A DNA stretch of 64,000 bases from Eikenella glucosivorans. GTDB taxonomy: Bacteria > Pseudomonadota > Gammaproteobacteria > Burkholderiales > Neisseriaceae. Below, piece after piece: positions 24,568 to 32,843 of this stretch (positions are counted from its first letter, which is position 1; every line of letters begins with the position of its first letter). The notes below the pieces were generated by a model. That model was not told the DNA's origin, made no database searches, and worked only from the letters and a program-made list of their open reading frames with translations. Where the stretch lies: the NCBI RefSeq assembly GCF_016025525.2, contig NZ_JACSGR010000003.1, positions 186,001 to 250,000 on the forward strand. The letters run 5' to 3'. A program made the translations under genes and the position numbers.

Positions 24568-25527
24568 TTATGGGCTGGCGGGGGCGGATGATTTCGGGCT
24601 TGCCGTCGCTGAAGGCTGCTTGATCACCCCCTGTTGCGCAAACATCCCCATCAACCTCTCCACCACCACCCTCACCTTCTTCGGTTGCTCGCGATTAAGC
24701 ATCACCAGATAAAACGGGGCTTGGGCGGTTTGCCAGTCGGGCAATAAATGCACCAGCGTGCCGTTTGCCAAGGCTTGTTCCACTTCGATTTTGACGCGGG
24801 TGTTCACGCCGAGGTGGGCGGTCATCAGGTGGAAGGCGGCGAGGCTGTTGTTGCAGCGGGTGCGGGCGTTGGGGGTGATCCAGCGTTGTTCGCCGGTTTT
24901 ACGATGTGTGAACTGCAAGGGCGCGGGGTTGCCTTGGTCGTTTAGGGCGCAAATCCACGGCAACGCCTGCAAATCGTCCGGGGTTTTGACGGGCGGCTGT
25001 TCGGCGAGAAATTCGGGCGTGGCGCAGGGAAGAAGTTCGATGTCGGTCAACTTTTTGGCAATCAGCTGCGGGTTGTCCAAGGCGTGTGCGCCGCCACGCA
25101 GTGCCAGGTCGATTTTGCCCTGATACAAATCCACCAGATTTTCGGCGAAATCCAGCTCGATATTGAGCTTGGGATAATCCTGTTCCAGCGCGCGGATGGC
25201 GTTCACGACGGGCGAATTGACCACGGCGGAAAATACGGCGATGCGCACCGTGCCTGCCAGCTCGTCTTTTTGTGCGGCAGCGGCCTGCATGGCTTCGTCC
25301 GCGCCCGCCAGCATTTTCAGGCAGCCTTGGTAAAACTGTTCGCCCGCTTCGGTCAGCCCGATGCGGCGGGTGGTGCGGTTGAGCAGTTTGATGTCCAACG
25401 CTTTTTCCAGCTTGCTGACCGCGAGGCTGACGGTGGAAACGGTTAAGCCCAATTTATCGGCGGTGCGCTGCATGGACTGCTGTTTGACCACTTCGGCGAA
25501 AATCGCCATCGCTCTGAAATCCTGCAT
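24568..25527 (-). CDS. LysR family transcriptional regulator
   Basis: 319 residues from the ATG at 25527 (MQDFRAMAIFAEVVKQQSMQR), with a GGAGAAA site upstream; the longer frame upstream is noncoding. An N-terminal winged HTH (residues 1-60, TADKLGLTVSTVSLAVSKLEKAL) precedes an effector-binding domain. The form is that of the AaeR/DmlR-like group. It is divergent from an NmrA-like gene across 364 bases, the usual arrangement for a LysR regulator and its target. A simDUS-type sequence (25316-25327) lies in the gene. Confidence 0.9.
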   Translation of the reverse strand: MQDFRAMAIFAEVVKQQSMQRTADKLGLTVSTVSLAVSKLEKALDIKLLNRTTRRIGLTEAGEQFYQGCLKMLAGADEAMQAAAAQKDELAGTVRIAVFSAVVNSPVVNAIRALEQDYPKLNIELDFAENLVDLYQGKIDLALRGGAHALDNPQLIAKKLTDIELLPCATPEFLAEQPPVKTPDDLQALPWICALNDQGNPAPLQFTHRKTGEQRWITPNARTRCNNSLAAFHLMTAHLGVNTRVKIEVEQALANGTLVHLLPDWQTAQAPFYLVMLNREQPKKVRVVVERLMGMFAQQGVIKQPSATASPKSSAPASP

Positions 25528-25626
25528 TTTTTCTCCTTGTATTGTCGTCTGAAAGCATGGCCATCCGCCACAAAAATGGTGAACCGGCAAGCCCTCCCTA
25601 CGATTGCCTCCCTGTCGGTTCACTCG

Positions 25627-25722
25627 GGTAGGTCGGCATTGCTATGCCGACTTTGACTTTCAGACGACCTTCTTTTTGACATATGGACGTAAAAAGCGTC
25701 GGCATGGCAATGCCGACCTACC
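25627..25722. repeat. 96-bp MITE-like element with 25-bp terminal inverted repeats
   Basis: GGTAGGTCGGCATTGCTATG... at 25627-25651 pairs with its reverse complement at 25698-25722 with one mismatch in 25. Each arm is itself a palindrome (GTCGGCAT/ATGCCGAC). The interior carries an exact AGGTCGTCTGAA-type uptake sequence (reverse complement, 25659-25670). It fills much of the gap between the LysR and NmrA genes. Confidence 0.75.
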
Positions 25723-25891
25723 GTTGGCGTTTTGGGTTTATATTTTAATTTTATCAAAAAGTGTTTTCAAGATTACCCTGTTTTTCTTAGATAATGAATT
25801 ACCTATAATGAACTCATCAAATCAGCAGGCAGTCGTAAAAACAATCTTAAAACCGACCGCACTTTCAAAAATTTATAGAAGGAAAATCCAA

Positions 25892-26728
25892 ATGGCAGAA
25901 CAAATTTTAGTCTTATCGGCCACCGGCAACGTGGGCAAATTCGTGGTGCAAGCCTTATTGAACAAAGGCGTGAGCGTGAAAGCGGCGAGCCGTCGCGGAG
26001 AAAATATCGGCGCAGCGCAAGGCGTGAAATTTGACTTTGACGATGAAAGCACTTGGAATGCGGCGCTGGAAAACGTGTCGGCGGCGTATGTGATGTTGCC
26101 GATGGGTTACGCCAACCAAGACAAGCTCAACGCGTTATTGAAATTGATGTTGGAAAAAGGCATCAAACCCGTGCTGCAAACCGCTACCGAGCATTTCGAC
26201 AGCCCCGAAAATCCGAATTTCCACACCGAAAAACGGTTGGAACAATCGGGCAAACCTTATGTGATTTTGCGCCCCACTTGGTTTATGGACAATTTCAACA
26301 TCTTGTGGCGCGCGGATTTGCAAAAAGGCGTGCTGACCCTGCCGCTGCACACCGGCAAATCGGCATTGATTGACGTGCGCGACATCGCCGACTGCGCGGT
26401 AGCGGCATTAACTAGTGATAAATTCAACGGCAAAGCCTTTAATTTGACGGGCGGAGAGCTGAAAACCTACGCGGAAATGGTCGAAATTTTAGCCGAACAT
26501 TCGGGGCTGCCTCTGCGTTTTGACAGCGTGACGCCCGAGCAATACGCCGCCAAGCTCAAAGCCGACGGCTTCCCCGATGCAGGCATTCCGTATTTCTTAA
26601 AAGTGCTTGCCGACGTGGAAAACGGCTCGGCGTCCATCATCACCGACGACGTGCAAACCCTGACCGGCCATGCGCCGCGCACCCTTGCCGATTTTGCCAA
26701 AGACAATGCGGACAAGTGGCGGGCTTAA
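25892..26728 (+). CDS. NmrA-like NAD(P)-binding oxidoreductase (atypical SDR)
   Basis: 278 residues from the ATG at 25892, preceded by AGAAGGA. The Rossmann motif is LSATGNVGKFVVQALL (residues 8-23), followed by VKAASRRGE. VILRPTWFMDNF and the C-terminal GGELKTYAEMVEILAEHSG are typical of the NmrA/quinone oxidoreductase QorB-like group. It probably reduces quinones or senses NADP. It is the first gene of a plus-strand cluster with a lipoprotein and an SDR gene, divergent from LysR. More AT-rich codon choice and foreign-dialect uptake sequences around it suggest acquisition from a Neisseria. Confidence 0.87.
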   Translation: MAEQILVLSATGNVGKFVVQALLNKGVSVKAASRRGENIGAAQGVKFDFDDESTWNAALENVSAAYVMLPMGYANQDKLNALLKLMLEKGIKPVLQTATEHFDSPENPNFHTEKRLEQSGKPYVILRPTWFMDNFNILWRADLQKGVLTLPLHTGKSALIDVRDIADCAVAALTSDKFNGKAFNLTGGELKTYAEMVEILAEHSGLPLRFDSVTPEQYAAKLKADGFPDAGIPYFLKVLADVENGSASIITDDVQTLTGHAPRTLADFAKDNADKWRA

Positions 26729-26774
26729 CAGGCTACCTGAAAATATTGACCTCATTGAGTTTAGGAGAAAAATC

Positions 26775-27347
26775 ATGAAAACCCTCGCAAAAACCCTTGT
26801 ATTGACCGCCGCCATAGCAGGCCTTACCGCCTGTACCACCGCGCAAACCCCTTCCGCCCCTGCTGCCGCACAAAGCGAAACCCGCACCGGCGTCGTGAAC
26901 GACAAAGCCTACACCCGCAGTTCCAACGGCGCGAAAGCGTACCAAGGCAAGGCGCAGGACATCATGGGCTATATCAGCATCGACATCAGCGACCGTAAAA
27001 ATTTAAAACCCATCGGCAAAATCGGGCGGATTGACGAACAGGGCAACCTCAGCTTGAGCGTGCCGAAAGACGTTTCAGACGACCTCTTGTTCGTGACCAA
27101 CGAAACCCCGACCGGCAAAATGGCGGAAACCGTGGCAGGCGGCGTGCTGATTACCAAGCCGAACCTGCAAATCTGGAAAGCGGACAATGACGTGATGGTG
27201 CTGACCTATTTGAGCCGCGACTACCGCTATGTGCTGGACGGCGTGGATTACGGCATGTTCCGCAAAGGCTGGAACTACGCGCCCATGAACGGACACAAAG
27301 CGCAAACCGATTACGGCGATTACAAATGGGTCTTGATGGATGAGTAA
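26775..27347 (+). CDS. Putative lipoprotein of unknown function
   Basis: 190 residues from the ATG at 26775 (MKTLAKTLVLTAAIAGLTAC), preceded by AGGAGAAA. Lipobox GLTAC, then a Thr/Ala/Pro linker and a compact C-terminal domain with SRDYRYVLDGVDYGMFRKGW. Family not recognised. An AGGTCGTCTGAA-type uptake sequence lies inside the coding sequence (27074-27085, encoding VSDDLL), and another follows the stop. It lies between two oxidoreductase genes and is probably cotranscribed with them. Confidence 0.75.
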   Translation: MKTLAKTLVLTAAIAGLTACTTAQTPSAPAAAQSETRTGVVNDKAYTRSSNGAKAYQGKAQDIMGYISIDISDRKNLKPIGKIGRIDEQGNLSLSVPKDVSDDLLFVTNETPTGKMAETVAGGVLITKPNLQIWKADNDVMVLTYLSRDYRYVLDGVDYGMFRKGWNYAPMNGHKAQTDYGDYKWVLMDE

Positions 27348-27350
27348 TTT

Positions 27351-27362
27351 TTCAGACGACCT
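27351..27362. other. Foreign-dialect DNA uptake sequence
   Basis: Exact TTCAGACGACCT, the reverse complement of AGGTCGTCTGAA. It sits between the lipoprotein and SDR genes. The host dialect would read TTCAGGTAGCCT. The same dialect occurs at 25659 and 27074. Confidence 0.85.
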
Positions 27363-27389
27363 TTTAACCCGATTTTTTAGGAGAAAACC

Positions 27390-28139
27390 ATGAACTACAT
27401 TCAAAACAAAGTCATCATTATCACCGGCGCCTCCGCCGGCATGGGCAAAGCGGCGGCACAGCAGCTTGCGGCGCAAGGCGGCAAAGTGGTGCTGGCGGCG
27501 CGCGACGAAGCCAAATTGCGGGCGGCGGTGGCGGAAATCAAAGCCAACGGCGGCGAAGCGCAGTATTTCGTGTGCGATGTCAGCCGCGCCGAACAGGTGC
27601 AGGCGTTGGCGGATTTTGCCTTGCAGACCTACGGGCAAATCGACGTGCTGGTGAACAACGCAGGCTATATGCCCGGCTCCTTCCTCGTCAAAAACAACAC
27701 CGCCGAATGGAACAAAACCATCGACATCAACATTAAAGGCGTGTTGTACGGCGTGGGCGCGGTACTGGGGCAAATGCGCAAACAGGGGCGCGGGCAGATT
27801 ATCAACGTCGCCTCGGTCGCCGCTTACGAAACCCCGACGCCGGGCGCGGTGGTGTATTGCGCCACCAAACACGCCGTGCGCGCCCTGACCGACGGCCTGC
27901 GCGCCGAAGAAGCCATGATGAAAAGCCCCGTGCGCATCAGCTGCATGTCGCCCGGTGCAATCGACACCGACCTCAAACACGACGTTACCGACCCCGATTT
28001 GCGCGAGTTCGTGTTGAAATCCTACGAAGAAATGCCTTCGCTGTCGCCCGACGACATGGCCTACGGCATCGTTGCCGCCATCAACACGCCGGATAATATT
28101 GAAGTGGGCGAGATTGTGGTGCGGCCGACGGGGGGCTAG
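27390..28139 (+). CDS. Short-chain dehydrogenase/reductase (classical SDR)
   Basis: 249 residues. Cofactor motif TGASAGMG at 12-19, NNAG at 89-92, catalytic Ser near 142 and YxxxK at 156-160 (VYCATKHAVRALTDGL). The Arg at residue 38 (LAARDE) suggests NADP preference. Substrate unknown. A good AGGAGAAA site precedes the ATG, as for the preceding lipoprotein gene, so the three genes from 25892 probably form one operon controlled by the divergent LysR protein. It ends before a host-type uptake-sequence hairpin, which may mark the right edge of the imported segment. Confidence 0.9.
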   Translation: MNYIQNKVIIITGASAGMGKAAAQQLAAQGGKVVLAARDEAKLRAAVAEIKANGGEAQYFVCDVSRAEQVQALADFALQTYGQIDVLVNNAGYMPGSFLVKNNTAEWNKTIDINIKGVLYGVGAVLGQMRKQGRGQIINVASVAAYETPTPGAVVYCATKHAVRALTDGLRAEEAMMKSPVRISCMSPGAIDTDLKHDVTDPDLREFVLKSYEEMPSLSPDDMAYGIVAAINTPDNIEVGEIVVRPTGG

Positions 28140-28170
28140 ACCATCGGTATCATCCGGAGCCGTCTTGTTT

Positions 28171-28204
28171 TTCAGGTAGCCGCTCATTCGGGAGGCTACC
28201 TGAA
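28171..28204. terminator. Inverted eikDUS pair between convergent genes
   Basis: TTCAGGTAGCC, an 11-base loop and AGGCTACCTGAA, shared by the SDR gene and the minus-strand gene after it. Confidence 0.75.
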
Positions 28205-28228
28205 AAATGCGGGGGTTGGATTTATGTT

Positions 28229-28705
28229 TTATTGTGCTAAGAAAGCGGTCATTTGTTGATGGATGGATTTGATGATTTGTATGGAGCCGGGCTCGCTATC
28301 GATGGGGTCTGTGTTGACATCGTCGATTAAATACCAATGTTTGCCGATATAAGCGAAATCTAGGAAGGGGTTGTTGGGGTTTAAAAATTCGCCAATGATG
28401 CTGCCGTTGAAATTGCAACAGCGTATATTGCAGCGGCAAATGTCGGCTAGGCTTTTGGCAAAAGAAAAATAGAAGAAATCGGGAGATTGGCTGTTTGGCA
28501 CGACGGAGAGTATTAGGCTGAGATGCGCTGCCCAGTCGTTATCATCCATAGGGTGATTGTCCCACACGGCGTAGCTCCCTTCGCTGTCTGCCTGTTGCCA
28601 GTCGTCCCATGTTTGTAGGCCGTGGATGCCGTATTGATGAAGTGCTTGAGTAATTTGTTGTTGGGAGGGGTAGCGGGAGAGGATAAGGTCGATGTCGATA
28701 AACAT
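28229..28705 (-). CDS. Hypothetical protein, low-GC orphan
   Basis: 158 residues, family not recognised. Acidic and rich in Asp, Trp, Phe and Ile (WDDWQQADSEGSYAVWDNHP, DFFYFSFAKSLADICRC). No signal or membrane segment. Clearly more AT-rich than the neighbouring genes, a composition often seen in immunity or accessory genes. It stands alone on the minus strand. Its size and acidity would suit an immunity protein, but nothing here proves that. Confidence 0.6.
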   Translation of the reverse strand: MFIDIDLILSRYPSQQQITQALHQYGIHGLQTWDDWQQADSEGSYAVWDNHPMDDNDWAAHLSLILSVVPNSQSPDFFYFSFAKSLADICRCNIRCCNFNGSIIGEFLNPNNPFLDFAYIGKHWYLIDDVNTDPIDSEPGSIQIIKSIHQQMTAFLAQ

Positions 28706-28750
28706 GGGATTTACGTTTAATGTTTTGGTTATGATGGGGTCGGGTAGTTT

Positions 28751-29656
28751 TCAGGTAGCCCCTCGCTGCACCGCCCCTTCCAACACGCCGCGCATCCATT
28801 GCTGGACCACATCGAAATGCGAGCGCTCGTGCCACAGCAGCAGTTTGTCGTAGCCGGGCGAGGCGAAGGGCAGGGGCAGGGTGGCGAGGCGGTCGCCGTG
28901 CTGCACCAGGCGCGAGGGCACCACGGCGAGCAGGTCGCTCTGGCGCAGCAGGTCGGGAATCAGGGCGAAGTTTTGCACGGAAAGGGCAACGCGGCGGCTT
29001 TTGCCCAGCTTGGCCAGCTCGCGGTCGGTGGCGCCGGTGAAGCTGCCGCCGTAAAACGAGCCGAGCACGAAGGTTTGGCGGCAAAAGGTGTCGAGCGTCC
29101 ATTCCTGCTGCAATACGGGATGCCCTTCGCGCAGGGCGCAGATGAAGTTTTCGTGGTAGAGCTTTTTGTAGCGCAGGCGGTCGGGTGCGGCAACGTGGGC
29201 GGCGATGGCGGCGTCGAGCTCGCCTTTGGCGAGTTTGTCTTCCATTTCTTCGCGGCGCAGGTTGAAAAAGGCCACGCGGGCGTTTGGCGCGAGGGTTTGC
29301 AGCTTGGCGGCAAAGGGGATGCCCACAGAATGGAAGCTGTTGTCGATGGTGCCGATTTTGAACACAGCCTCCAGCTCGGCGGGCACGAATTCGGCCGGCT
29401 GCACTAAGGTTTCAATCTCGCCGATGATGCGCGCAAGCGGCTCGGCCAAGGCGGCGGCGCGGTTGGTGGGCATCATGCCTTGCGCGGTGCGCACCAGAAT
29501 CGGGTCGTCGAAATATTGCCGCAGGCGGGCGAGCATGCCGCTCACGGCGGGCTGGGAGAGCGAGAGGCGGGCGGCAGCACGGGTAACGTTGCGCTCTTCG
29601 AGCAGGGCGTGCAGGGCTTTGAGCAGGTTGAGGTCGAGGTTGTTGAGGTGGCTCAT
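28751..29656 (-). CDS. LysR family transcriptional regulator
   Basis: 301 residues. N-terminal HTH (NLDLNLLKALHALLEERNVTRAAARLSLSQPAVSGMLARLR, residues 6-46) of the NodD/SyrM-like type, followed by two substrate-binding subdomains. It is divergent from an MBL-fold hydrolase gene. A perfect palindrome at 29751-29771 in the shared region has T-N11-A form, so this protein is inferred to control the hydrolase gene. The 3' end lies in an uptake sequence. Confidence 0.9.
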   Translation of the reverse strand: MSHLNNLDLNLLKALHALLEERNVTRAAARLSLSQPAVSGMLARLRQYFDDPILVRTAQGMMPTNRAAALAEPLARIIGEIETLVQPAEFVPAELEAVFKIGTIDNSFHSVGIPFAAKLQTLAPNARVAFFNLRREEMEDKLAKGELDAAIAAHVAAPDRLRYKKLYHENFICALREGHPVLQQEWTLDTFCRQTFVLGSFYGGSFTGATDRELAKLGKSRRVALSVQNFALIPDLLRQSDLLAVVPSRLVQHGDRLATLPLPFASPGYDKLLLWHERSHFDVVQQWMRGVLEGAVQRGAT

Positions 29657-29750
29657 GGCTGGAAATTGAAAAAGAAGATAGCAGGTATATTATTTTATAA
29701 TTTTGTTTATTGGAAAGACAGGGTTATGATGGGCAGAATGCTGCAAAATA

Positions 29751-29780
29751 GTTTGTGCTTCCGGCACAAACCGTTATACT
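29751..29780 (+). promoter_or_regulatory. Palindromic operator and -10 element of the MBL hydrolase gene
   Basis: GTTTGTGC-TTCCG-GCACAAAC (29751-29771) is a perfect 8-5-8 inverted repeat with LysR-type T-N11-A spacing. TATACT (29775-29780) follows directly, and TTGTGC in the left arm could serve as a -35 box with a 16-base spacer. A regulator bound here would overlap the promoter. Confidence 0.6.
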
Positions 29781-29824
29781 GCCGCCCCCTTTGAATTTCC
29801 CACCCCGCTGGAGAACGGCTGCTT

Positions 29825-30937
29825 ATGTTGAAGCGCTTGATATTGAAATCGCTGACTTATCTGATTATTTTAGCCGTGGTGCTTGCCGCCGGCGGTTTTG
29901 CCTTTTATAAATTCCATCCCGTGTTCGGCGGCCAGCCCGACGAAGCGAGCATGGCGAGAATCCGCGCGTCTAAGGCGTTCAACGGCAAAGAGTTTGAAAA
30001 CCTCGAGCCCACGCCGATGATGACTTCCGACGAATCGCCGTCTATCTTTGCCTGGGCCTGGCAGATGATGAACCCGCCGCCGGGCAAACACCCGGCCAAA
30101 CCCCTGCCCACCGTGGCCTTGGATAAATCACGGCTCACCGACGGCAGCGTGGCCTGGTTCGGCCATTCCACCATATTATTCCGCACCGGCGGGCAAACCT
30201 TCATCACCGACCCCGTGTTCTACAATGCCTCGCCCGTGCCCTTCACCGGCAAACCCTTCGCCATGAGTCACACCCCGACCGTGGGCGAGTTGCCCGAAAT
30301 CGATGTCGTCCTGATTTCGCACGACCATTACGACCACTTGGACTACCGGGCCATCCGCGAAATCAACGCCAAGGCCAAACGCTTCATCGTCCCCCTCGGC
30401 GTGAAGGCGCACCTGCAACGCTGGGGCGTGCCCGACAGCAAAATCACCGAAATGGACTGGGAAGAACAGACCCGCGTCGGCAATATCGACATTACCTACG
30501 TCCCCGCCCGCCATTTTAGCGGCCGCACCTTCGAGCGCAACACCACCCTGTGGGGCGGCTACGTGGTCAAATCGCCCGACCTCTCCATCTATTACAGCGC
30601 CGACAGCGGCTACGGCAAACACTTTGCCGACATCATCGCCAAACACGGCCCGTTTGATTTCGCCATGATTGAAAACGGCGCATACGACAAAGGCTGGGCA
30701 CTCATCCACGAAACCCCCGAACAAGCCGCCAGCGCCGTGGCCGATATTGGCGCGCCGCTGGTGATGCCGATCCATTGGGGCAAATTCGATTTGGCCAACC
30801 ACCCATGGAAAGACCCCATCGAACGCTTCACCCGCGCCGCCGCCGAACGCCGCCTGCGGGTGGCCACCCCGCGCATCGGCCAAGTGTTTCAAATCAGCAA
30901 CCCGCCGCAGGAAAAATGGTGGGAAGGCTTGGAATAA
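29825..30937 (+). CDS. Membrane-anchored MBL-fold metallohydrolase (UlaG/NAPE-PLD-like)
   Basis: 370 residues. One N-terminal membrane helix (residues 8-28), then a metallo-beta-lactamase domain with the metal motif HDHYDH at 166-171, WFGHSTILFRTGGQTFITDPVF at 111-132 and IHWGKFDLANHPW near the C-terminus. The HDHYDHLD form resembles N-acyl-phosphatidylethanolamine phospholipase D and UlaG-type phosphodiesterase/lactonases, so a phospholipid or phosphodiester substrate at the membrane is plausible. Divergent LysR gene and operator lie upstream; an uptake-sequence hairpin terminates it. Confidence 0.88.
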   Translation: MLKRLILKSLTYLIILAVVLAAGGFAFYKFHPVFGGQPDEASMARIRASKAFNGKEFENLEPTPMMTSDESPSIFAWAWQMMNPPPGKHPAKPLPTVALDKSRLTDGSVAWFGHSTILFRTGGQTFITDPVFYNASPVPFTGKPFAMSHTPTVGELPEIDVVLISHDHYDHLDYRAIREINAKAKRFIVPLGVKAHLQRWGVPDSKITEMDWEEQTRVGNIDITYVPARHFSGRTFERNTTLWGGYVVKSPDLSIYYSADSGYGKHFADIIAKHGPFDFAMIENGAYDKGWALIHETPEQAASAVADIGAPLVMPIHWGKFDLANHPWKDPIERFTRAAAERRLRVATPRIGQVFQISNPPQEKWWEGLE

Positions 30938-30943
30938 AGCCAA

Positions 30944-30995
30944 AGGCTACCTGAAAAATACCGCTTCTATGAAGCCGGAGATTTTCAGGTAGCCT
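30944..30995. terminator. Inverted eikDUS pair after MBL hydrolase gene
   Basis: AGGCTACCTGAAAAAT and ATTTTCAGGTAGCCT with a 28-base loop. Confidence 0.75.
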
Positions 30996-31071
30996 CTTTG
31001 CATGACCAATAAACACACACAAAACACGGGCAGCCCAATCAAACCGGCTGCCCGTTTGCCTTAATCGGCGC

Positions 31072-31557
31072 TTATTGCGCGGCCGGCGCGCTCGGCAGCT
31101 GGCCGATGAAGTTGATGAAGCGCATGGGGCGGCGGCCGGTATTTTTCAGCGCATGCGACTGGCCGGGGCGGGCCATGGTGATGTCGCCGGCGGATACCGG
31201 GGTTTCCTTGCCGTTGGAATCGGTGAACACGCCGCGGCCTTCCACAATCAGATACACGTCTTCATTATTGGCGTGTTTGTGCAGGCCCACAGAGGCGCCG
31301 GGCGGCAGGGTCATCCAGCCGATTTCGCGGATGGCATCTTGCTCGCCGGTTTGGTGGCGGGTGTAGGCGAAGCGGCCGAGCAGCTGGCCTTGGCCGCCGG
31401 CGGCTTGGTCACGGTCCCAGCGTTGCAGCTCGGAGAATTTGTATACCTGAACGCTGCGGTCTACCGGGGTTTTGCTCGGCTCGTTGATGTCGCGCGCCCA
31501 GGCGCCGGAGCCGGCCAGCAAGGCAACGGCGGCAAGGGATAAGGCTACTTTTTTCAT
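31072..31557 (-). CDS. Secreted cupin-domain protein
   Basis: 161 residues from the second of two adjacent ATGs, which has a better distance to AAGGAG. Signal peptide MKKVALSLAAVALLAGSGAWA. The cupin motif is seen as GASVGLHKHANNEDVYLIVEGRG and DITMARPGQSHALKNTG, with the metal-binding His residues HKH and the later H. Likely periplasmic metal-binding enzyme or sensor; substrate unknown. Monocistronic. The first 30 residues of the mature part (RSVQVYKFSELQRWD) are not part of the cupin core. Confidence 0.83.
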   Translation of the reverse strand: MKKVALSLAAVALLAGSGAWARDINEPSKTPVDRSVQVYKFSELQRWDRDQAAGGQGQLLGRFAYTRHQTGEQDAIREIGWMTLPPGASVGLHKHANNEDVYLIVEGRGVFTDSNGKETPVSAGDITMARPGQSHALKNTGRRPMRFINFIGQLPSAPAAQ

Positions 31558-32174
31558 CATGCACTCCTTAAGGGTTGGTTGGAAAGAAAGGGGAACGGCA
31601 AATTCGGCGGAATGCTATGCGTTTTGCCGAAACGGGGTCAAGACGACGGCGCGGCGGGCGGGGCATTATCTGGCGCTTATTTGATGTAGGCCAAAACGGT
31701 GTGAATATGGAAGCTGCGTTTTCAGGTAGCCCTCATGCGGCAGAAGGCTACCTGAAACGCGGCTTCAATGCAGTGAAAATAAACAGGGCGGGCGTTTGCG
31801 CAGGCAAAACGCGGGTTGCGGCAGAGTGGGAAGCGGCAAGCCGGCCCTTACTTAGTTTGGATGCGGTAGCCCGCCGTGGGAGAAAGCCATAACAATCCGA
31901 CTGTTGGCGGGAAGTGTCGTTTTTGCGCGGCGGGATACAGGTTTTTGGCGTATTGCGGGCGAAACTTGCTATAATCGCGGGCGCATTGCGGCGGCTTGCT
32001 TTTTTATTGCTGCCAATTAAATGCATTAAAACACATCAGGCTGCCTTTGAGGCTACCTGAAAATTTCCGGAGCAGCCGGCGCTCCGTCCGATACGCCGGC
32101 ACAGCGGCGCGCCACCGGCATTATCAGCCCAAGCACGGCGCGCCAACCCAATTAATCCTGATAGGAGATTCATC
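31558..32174. other. 617-base gene-free region upstream of infC
   Basis: It holds an inverted eikDUS pair (31721-31756), a second uptake site near 32051, and a probable infC promoter with TATAAT at 31970-31975 (best -35 TTGGCG at 31945-31950, long spacer). No convincing coding frame; thrS, often upstream of infC in other bacteria, is not here. Confidence 0.55.
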
Positions 32175-32693
32175 ATCGCACAAGAACGCGAAGCACGCAT
32201 CAACGGCGAAATCAGCGCCAAAGAAGTGCGTTTAATCAGCGGCACGGGCGAGCAGCTCGGCATCGTAACCGTGAAAGAAGCCCTGGCCATGGCCGAAGAG
32301 CAAGACGTGGATTTGGTGGAGATTTCCCCCACCGCCAAGCCCCCCGTCTGCAAACTGATGGACTACGGCAAATACAAATACGAGCAATCGAAAAAGCGCG
32401 ACGAAGCCAAGAAAAAGCAAAAGCAGGTGCAGATTAAGGAAATCAAATTCCGCCCCGGCACCGACGAAGGCGACTACCAAATCAAAATGCGCAACGTCAA
32501 CCGCTTCCTCGCCGACGGCGACAAAGTCAAAATCACCCTGCGCTTCCGCGGCCGCGAAATGGCCCACCAGCACTTGGGCGCGCAGCTTCTGGAGCGCGTG
32601 AAGGCCGATTTGGCCGAAGTGGCCGCCGTGGAGCAGTTCCCGAAAATGGAAGGCCGCCAGATGGTGATGATGGTTGCGCCGAAGAAAAAGTAA
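32175..32693 (+). CDS. infC: Translation initiation factor IF-3, AUC start codon
   Basis: 172 residues when started at ATC 32175, seven bases after AGGAG (32163-32167), giving AQEREARINGEISAKEVRLI after the initiator. The ordinary starts downstream (GTG 32226) would remove the conserved N-terminal segment. IF-3 binds the 30S subunit and rejects non-AUG starts, and infC is known to use AUU/AUC-type starts for autoregulation. N- and C-domains are both complete (GTGEQLGIV, LMDYGKYKYEQSKK, KITLRFRGREMAHQHLG, ending MVMMVAPKKK). First gene of infC-rpmI-rplT. Confidence 0.95.
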   Translation: MAQEREARINGEISAKEVRLISGTGEQLGIVTVKEALAMAEEQDVDLVEISPTAKPPVCKLMDYGKYKYEQSKKRDEAKKKQKQVQIKEIKFRPGTDEGDYQIKMRNVNRFLADGDKVKITLRFRGREMAHQHLGAQLLERVKADLAEVAAVEQFPKMEGRQMVMMVAPKKK

Positions 32694-32843
32694 CCGTATA
32701 ATCCGCCGTTTTCCGCTCCGCCGCACGCGGGAAACGGCTTTGATGTTGTGTGCGGCATAAAACCGTGGTGCCGGGTTGCAAGCGCCGCCTGATTTTCAGG
32801 TAGCCTCCCGATGCCTAATTCGATAAACCGATGGAGTTTTCCC

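Noticed and set aside
31996..32235. 79-residue open frame overlapping infC start
   Set aside because: Out of frame with infC, contains uptake sequence and the infC ribosome binding site; noncoding leader.
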